DNA of 35,112 bases from NCBI GenBank assembly GCA_947473125.1, contig CANJDH010000048.1, positions 1-35,112 on the forward strand, in the 5' to 3' direction. The notes under the pieces were generated by a model that searched no databases, had not been told where the DNA came from, and saw only the letters and a program-made list of their open reading frames with translations. The DNA comes from Burkholderiales bacterium (GTDB lineage: Bacteria > Pseudomonadota > Gammaproteobacteria > Burkholderiales > JAEUOS01). Shown piece by piece: positions 30,974 to 35,112 of the stretch. The stretch's first letter is position 1. Every line of letters starts with the position of its first letter. The translations under genes were made by a program, and so were the position numbers.

Positions 30974-31858
30974 ATGACGACACGCCTGTATCTCGAACTT
31001 TTGCTGCTCGGCGCCATCTGGGGCGGCTCGTTCGTGTTCGTGCGCGCCCTCGCACCCAACATCGGCGCACTGGTCACCACCGAACTGCGTCTGCTGCTGG
31101 GCGGGCTGGGGCTGTGCGCCTGGTTTGCCTTCGCGCGCTTCGACGCCGACTGGCGCCGCTACTGGAAACACTATCTGGGCCTGGGCCTGCTCAACACCGC
31201 CACGCCGTTTGCGCTGTTCGGCTTTGCCGCGCTGACGCTGCCGGGCTCGTATTCGGCCATCATCAACTCGATGTCGCCCTTGTGGGGGGCCGTGTTTGCC
31301 GCCTTGTTCCTCGGCGAAGCCCTGACCGCGCGCAAGTGCGCCGGATTGGCGCTGGGGGTGGTCGGCGTGGCGTTCATCACGCGCGCCGGGCCGGTGCCGC
31401 TCAACCCCTCGACCCTGCTGGCCATCGGCGCCTGCATCGCCGCGACCATCTGTTACGGGCTGGCCGGCCCCTACATTCGCCACAACCTGCGTGATGCCAA
31501 GCCGATGGGGATCGCCGGCGGCTCGCAGATGCTGCCCGCCCTGCTGTTTCTGCCGGCCCTGTTCACCAGCCCGGTGCAGGCCAGCTACACCCCGCTGGTG
31601 CTGTTCAACATTGCTTTCATCGGGCTGGTGTGCGGCTCGTTCGCGTTCCTGCTTTACTTTCGGCTGGTGGCGCTGGCCGGCCCGGTCAAGGCGCTGACGG
31701 TGACGTTTCTGATCCCGATCTTCGGCATGCTGTGGGGCCACCTGTTCCTCGGTGAAACCATCACGCCGAGCATGGTCGGCGGCTGCGTGATCGTGCTTTG
31801 CGGGCTTGCCTTGTTGTCCACTTCCGCCCCCCGGAAAGCCGCCGCAAAACAACCCTGA
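30974..31858 (+). CDS. EamA family (DMT superfamily) transporter
   Basis: A 294-residue inner-membrane protein with ten predicted helices in two EamA repeats, usually a metabolite exporter. The first repeat opens LYLELLLLGAIWGGSFVFVRALAPNIGALVTTELRLLLGG and contains the conserved PLWGAVFAALFLGEALTARK block. The second repeat ends GPVKALTVTFLIPIFGMLWGHLFLGETITPSMVGGCVIVL, the same block repeated. I chose the ATG at 30974 because it starts the first helix; the longer frame from 30767 overlaps the ABM gene. The substrate is unknown. Confidence 0.92.
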   Translation: MTTRLYLELLLLGAIWGGSFVFVRALAPNIGALVTTELRLLLGGLGLCAWFAFARFDADWRRYWKHYLGLGLLNTATPFALFGFAALTLPGSYSAIINSMSPLWGAVFAALFLGEALTARKCAGLALGVVGVAFITRAGPVPLNPSTLLAIGACIAATICYGLAGPYIRHNLRDAKPMGIAGGSQMLPALLFLPALFTSPVQASYTPLVLFNIAFIGLVCGSFAFLLYFRLVALAGPVKALTVTFLIPIFGMLWGHLFLGETITPSMVGGCVIVLCGLALLSTSAPRKAAAKQP

Positions 31859-31883
31859 CACGCGCGCGGATTTTGCCTACAAT
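31855..31883 (+). promoter_or_regulatory. Promoter for the DUF2848 gene
   Basis: CTGACA (31855-31860, five of six -35 bases, overlapping the EamA stop codon) and TACAAT (31878-31883) have a 17-bp spacer. The start codon of the DUF2848 gene is at 31926, giving a leader of about 36 nt. Confidence 0.65.
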
Positions 31884-31925
31884 GCGCTTTACCCTTCGCC
31901 TTACCCTTTGCCGCGCCCTGACCCA

Positions 31926-32621
31926 ATGCCCCAGGAACTACGGTTTCACCGGTTTTCGAACCAGTCGCCCAACGCCTTCGACTTCACGCCGCGCAACCTG
32001 GTGGTCGCGGGGTGGACCGGGCGCGATCACGCCGCGCTTGAGCACCACGTGCGCGAGCTCGAAGCCCTCGGCGTCAAGCGCCCTTCGTCGATGCCGGTGT
32101 ATTACCGCATGGCTGCCGGCAACCTCACCCAGGAAGCGCGGGTGCAGGTGCTCGGGCCCGACACTTCAGGCGAAATCGAGCCGGTGCTGTTCTCGATGCG
32201 CGACGGCCTCTGGCTCGGCTTGGGCTCCGACCATACCGACCGCAAGCTCGAAACGGTCTCGGTGGCGATGTCGAAACAGGTATGCCACAAGGTGGTCGGC
32301 GACCACGTGTGGGACTGCCGCGAGATCGCGGCGCATTGCGACGACATGATCCTGCGCTCCTGGATTGTGGAAGAAGCCGGCGCCAAGCCGGTGCTCTACC
32401 AGGAAGGCGCGCTGTCGCTGATCCGCTCCCTCGACGAATTGATCGAGGGCCATGCGGGCAAGAACGCGCTCGACGTCGGCACCGTCATGTATTGCGGCAC
32501 GTTTCCGGCCATCGGCGGCATTCGTTCCGCACAGCGCTTCATCGGCGAACTCGAAGACCCGGTTCTGAAGCGCAAGCTGCGTTTCTCCTACGACATCGAA
32601 GTCCTGCCGGTTGTCGAATAA
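31926..32621 (+). CDS. DUF2848 family protein
   Basis: A 231-residue protein of the DUF2848 family, distant relatives of the fumarylacetoacetate hydrolase fold with unknown function. Recognisable blocks are VVAGWTGRDHAALEHHVRELEALGVKRPSSMPVYYR, the VLFSMRDGLWLGLGSDHTDRKLE segment with clustered acidic and histidine residues, and ALDVGTVMYCGTFPAIGGIR near the C-terminus. The ATG at 31926 is favoured because the family begins close to it; the longer frame from 31806 covers the promoter. A TACAAT -10 lies 43 bp upstream. Confidence 0.87.
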   Translation: MPQELRFHRFSNQSPNAFDFTPRNLVVAGWTGRDHAALEHHVRELEALGVKRPSSMPVYYRMAAGNLTQEARVQVLGPDTSGEIEPVLFSMRDGLWLGLGSDHTDRKLETVSVAMSKQVCHKVVGDHVWDCREIAAHCDDMILRSWIVEEAGAKPVLYQEGALSLIRSLDELIEGHAGKNALDVGTVMYCGTFPAIGGIRSAQRFIGELEDPVLKRKLRFSYDIEVLPVVE

Positions 32622-32651
32622 ACCCGCGCTCCGGCGCAGCCCGCCCCGCGC

Positions 32652-34028
32652 ATGAGCAGTTGGGTATTCCTGGACCTCGAAACCACCGGCGCCTCGGCGC
32701 GCGGCGACCGCGTTACCGAAGTCGGCCTGATCCGCGTGGTAGACGGTGTCGAAGTCGACGAGTGGTCGCAACTGGTCAACCCGGGCACGTCGATCCCGCC
32801 GGAAATCGTGCGCCTGACCGGCATCAACAACGCGATGGTGGCGCGCGCCCCACGCTTTGCCGACATCGCGCCGCAACTGCTCGAGCGCATCGGCGACAGC
32901 GTCATGGTGGCACACAACGCGCGCTTTGACTTCGGCTTCCTCAAATCCGAGTACGCGCGCCTCGGCATCACGTTTTCAGCCAAGACCCTGTGCACGGTGC
33001 GCCTGTCGCGCGCGCTGTTTCCCGAGCAGCAGCGCCACAACCTCGACACCCTGATCGAACGCCACGGCCTGGCCGGCATCGACCGGCACCGTGCGCTTGG
33101 CGACACGCGCGCAATCTGCACGCTGTTCCACAAATGGCAATCCGACACCGATGCAGAAACCTTCGAGGCCGCGATCGACCGCCTGCTGCAGCGCCCGAGC
33201 CTGCCGGCCCATCTCGACCCGGATGTGCTGCGCGACCTGCCGGCGCGACCCGGCGTGTATCTGTTCTACGGCCTCAACCCGCTACCCCTCTACATCGGCA
33301 AGGCGGTCAACCTGAAGGACCGCATCGGCTCGCATTTCAGCAACGACTACCGCTCCGGTACCGACCTGCGCCTGTCGCAGGAACTGCGCCGCATCGAAGT
33401 TGAGGAGACCGCCGGCGAACTCGGCGCCCTGCTGCGCGAGGCGCAACTGGTCAAACAGATGATGCCGGCGCACAACATCAAGCTGCGCCGCAAGAACGCC
33501 TGGACCGCGATCCGCCTCAACGCCGAAACCGCACAGCCCGAGTACGTCAAGTCCGATGCCATCGTGCTCGACGAACTTGACAGCCATTACGGCCTGTTCG
33601 CTTCGCGCGCCGCGGCGCGCGCGTGGCTGCTGTCAATCGCCAGCGAAGCCCACCTGTGCGCCAAAGGACTCGGCCTGGAACGCGGCGCCGGGCCGTGTTT
33701 CGGCTACCAGATCAAGCAATGCCACGGCGCATGCATCGGGCTGGAGACGGCGGAACAACACCTGCAGCGCGTGCGTGAAGCGCTTGCGGTCAAGCAGTTG
33801 CGGCACTGGCCCTACGCGGGGCCGATCTCGATTGTCGAAAAGAGCGCAGACCTGCTGCGCGAGGACTGGCACGTGGTCGACCAGTGGTGCTATCTGGGAA
33901 CCGTGCAATCCGAGGCTGCCGCATGGGAACTGGCCCACGATGGCGAACGGCGCTTTGACCTCGATGCGTATCAACTGGTGTTGAAGCATCTGGATGCGGA
34001 ACCGGTGAGCCCGTTCCTGCACTACTGA
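32652..34028 (+). CDS. DnaQ-like 3'-5' exonuclease fused to GIY-YIG (UvrC/Cho-like) nuclease
   Basis: A 458-residue two-nuclease fusion. Residues 1 to about 165 form a DEDDh exonuclease: D8 and E10 in FLDLETTGA, HNARFDFGFL near 90, and HRALGDTRA near 145. Residues from about 198 form a GIY-YIG domain, with RPGVYLFYG and PLYIGKAVNLKDRIGSHF. The C-terminal part has GPCFGYQIKQCHGACIG, a cysteine motif like that of UvrC (RxxCxxPCxG). UvrC's Mg-dependent 5' nuclease and HhH domains are absent. Such fusions occur in several bacterial groups and probably act in DNA repair as a Cho-like 3' incision enzyme with an exonuclease. It starts 30 bp after DUF2848. Confidence 0.92.
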   Translation: MSSWVFLDLETTGASARGDRVTEVGLIRVVDGVEVDEWSQLVNPGTSIPPEIVRLTGINNAMVARAPRFADIAPQLLERIGDSVMVAHNARFDFGFLKSEYARLGITFSAKTLCTVRLSRALFPEQQRHNLDTLIERHGLAGIDRHRALGDTRAICTLFHKWQSDTDAETFEAAIDRLLQRPSLPAHLDPDVLRDLPARPGVYLFYGLNPLPLYIGKAVNLKDRIGSHFSNDYRSGTDLRLSQELRRIEVEETAGELGALLREAQLVKQMMPAHNIKLRRKNAWTAIRLNAETAQPEYVKSDAIVLDELDSHYGLFASRAAARAWLLSIASEAHLCAKGLGLERGAGPCFGYQIKQCHGACIGLETAEQHLQRVREALAVKQLRHWPYAGPISIVEKSADLLREDWHVVDQWCYLGTVQSEAAAWELAHDGERRFDLDAYQLVLKHLDAEPVSPFLHY

Positions 34029-34243
34029 GAGAGCGCTGCAGCACGCCTGACTTCCAGCCCCCCCACGGATACACGCTCGTTACGCAAATTGCACACATCT
34101 GCTACGTAAGCGCGACCATGTTTACACCGGACGGCTTGCGTTAGGCCCTAGTCTTGGCAAGGTTAATTAGCACTGATGGGTCGAGAGTTTGCGAAAGCGG
34201 TGACCGTCGTGCTCCATCTGTTTTTTGAAGGAGGAGAGGCTTT
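34029..34243. promoter_or_regulatory. Intergenic region upstream of the multicopper oxidase gene
   Basis: This 215-bp gap holds no credible gene. A strong ribosome binding site (GAAGGAGGAGAG) lies just before the ATG at 34244. I found no convincing sigma70 promoter. TTGGCAAGGTTAATTAGCA near 34153-34171 resembles a sigma54 site, but its GG-GC spacing is 12 rather than 10. Confidence 0.4.
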
Positions 34244-35112
34244 ATGGACAAGCAGCTGCAACGTCTGATCCAACAGACCATGGACACCCAGCGCGCACTC
34301 ACGCGCTCTGGCCTAAATCGTCGCAACCTGCTCAAGTTGGGCGTGCTGAGCGCGTCCACGGGCATGTTGTTGCCGATCAAGGGGCTGAGCATGCGCGCCG
34401 CTTATGCCGCCGCTGCCTGCCCGATTCCGGGCAAGGAAATCTTCAGCCCGAAAGTGAAGCCCTTCAAGGACCCGTTACAGCGGCTCTTTGAGATGAGTCC
34501 TCTGGCCGCCGGTATCGATGGCGTGAGTGGCGGGCGCCCCGGGCCGCGGCCTGTAGCTGGCAGCAAGGATTCGAAGCTGCGCGTACTGCAGGAGCATCCT
34601 GATCTTGCGCAGGCCACGCCTTATGCTGATCTGGCGCACCAGGCCTGGGTCGATCCGACCTCCAAGTTGTATGCGCCACCGCAGGAATTTTAGTAGCTGC
34701 GCGCGACCCAGCACCGGCATGTCTGGCACAGCGACATGCCCGCCGGTAGCGCGGGTCAGACGGCCTGGGGTTTTGCGCCACCGGGCTTTGATGTCAATGC
34801 CACGCCGCTGGGCGGCAATTCACCTTCGATCGCGCCTGGACCGGTGTTCCGCACGCGCTACGGCCGTTCGCATCTGGTGCGCATCCACAATGACCTGCCC
34901 GACGCGGGTGGCGTCGATCAGGTGAGCGCGCTTGGCTTTGCCACGCCGACGTTGAGCACGCACATGCACAACAGCCATTCGCCCTCGGAGAGTGACGGCG
35001 GCCCGCTTTATTACAACTACGCCGGCGGCTTCTGGGACTATCACTACCCCAACCTCTATGCCGGCATCAACCAGGGCTATGTCTCGCCCAAGGAAGGTGT
35101 GCGCGGCGACTA
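34244..35112 (+). pseudogene. Tat-exported multicopper oxidase-like gene interrupted by tandem in-frame TAG TAG; partial at window end
   Basis: Reading starts at the ATG at 34244 after GAAGGAGGAGAG. It gives a long n-region, then a Tat signal, NRRNLLKLGVLSASTGMLLP, and a cleavage region near AAYAAA. The frame reads to TAG TAG at 34691-34696. In the same frame beyond the stops the protein continues without error: LRATQHRHVWHSDMPAG, then FRTRYGRSHLVRIHNDLP, and a copper-binding-type STHMHNSHSPSESDGGP, followed by FWDYHYPNLYAG at the window end. The H-x-H and H-x-P pattern resembles CotA/bilirubin-oxidase-like multicopper oxidases. The two adjacent stops without frameshift may be a disabled gene, a sequencing error or amber read-through. 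Confidence 0.72.

Noticed and set aside
34153-34171. Sigma54-like promoter before the multicopper oxidase gene
   Set aside because: The GG and GC dinucleotides are separated by 12 rather than 10 bp, and no enhancer-binding regulator lies nearby.

Overview
The window looks like chromosomal DNA of a high-GC betaproteobacterium, most likely Burkholderiales. The evidence is GC-rich coding sequence, three Bug/TctC-type solute receptors without their own permeases (typical of Bordetella-Achromobacter-Comamonas relatives), and DUF2848, DUF1445 and fumarylpyruvate-hydrolase-like genes. I saw no rRNA, tRNA, CRISPR array, integrase, transposase or replication origin. No stretch longer than about 300 bases lacks a gene or gene remnant.

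Layout. (1) 1-4381: a short intergenic region with inverted repeats, a DUF1330 protein, a fumarylpyruvate-hydrolase-like enzyme, two Bug receptors and a DctP-like protein with no signal peptide. (2) 4424-5154: the stump of a MipA/OmpV outer-membrane gene and a small unknown protein. (3) 5165-12774 (minus strand): DUF1445/D-glutamate-cyclase-like protein, a complete TRAP transporter (P, Q, M) and a fused HyuA-HyuB hydantoinase/oxoprolinase. (4) 12879-19601 (plus strand): LysR regulator, dihydropyrimidinase/D-hydantoinase, N-carbamoyl-D-amino-acid amidohydrolase and a polar amino acid ABC transporter, with a strong terminator between its receptor and ATPase genes. (5) 19652-22599: a broken vapBC pair, a hydantoin-racemase-family protein and an IlvD dehydratase. 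(6) 22600-27060: a dense toxin-antitoxin (TA) island holding brnTA, a vapBC pair, an internally deleted vapBC, higBA, an orphan vapB and tumE-tumA, interrupted only by a 3-hydroxyisobutyrate-dehydrogenase-like gene. The island ends in a structure resembling an integron attC site. (7) 27068-32621: GST, Bug receptor and DapA-like aldolase (minus strand), then an ABM-domain protein, an EamA exporter and DUF2848 (plus strand). (8) 32652-35112: a DnaQ-like exonuclease fused to a GIY-YIG/UvrC-like nuclease, then a Tat-exported multicopper oxidase gene interrupted by two adjacent in-frame TAG codons and cut by the window end.

How the genes work together. Regions 3-5 read as a scavenging system for cyclic amides (hydantoins, dihydropyrimidines, 5-oxoproline) and D-amino acids. 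There are two importers, ring-opening enzymes of two unrelated families, a carbamoylase, a racemase-family enzyme and a divergent LysR regulator. Region 6 contains the most unusual signal. Three unrelated toxin-first modules (brnTA, higBA, tumE-tumA) each have a near-consensus sigma70 promoter with a 17-bp spacer, and the -10 box ends only 6-7 nt before the toxin ATG. The toxin messages are therefore predicted to be leaderless, while the antitoxin-first modules nearby carry ordinary ribosome binding sites.
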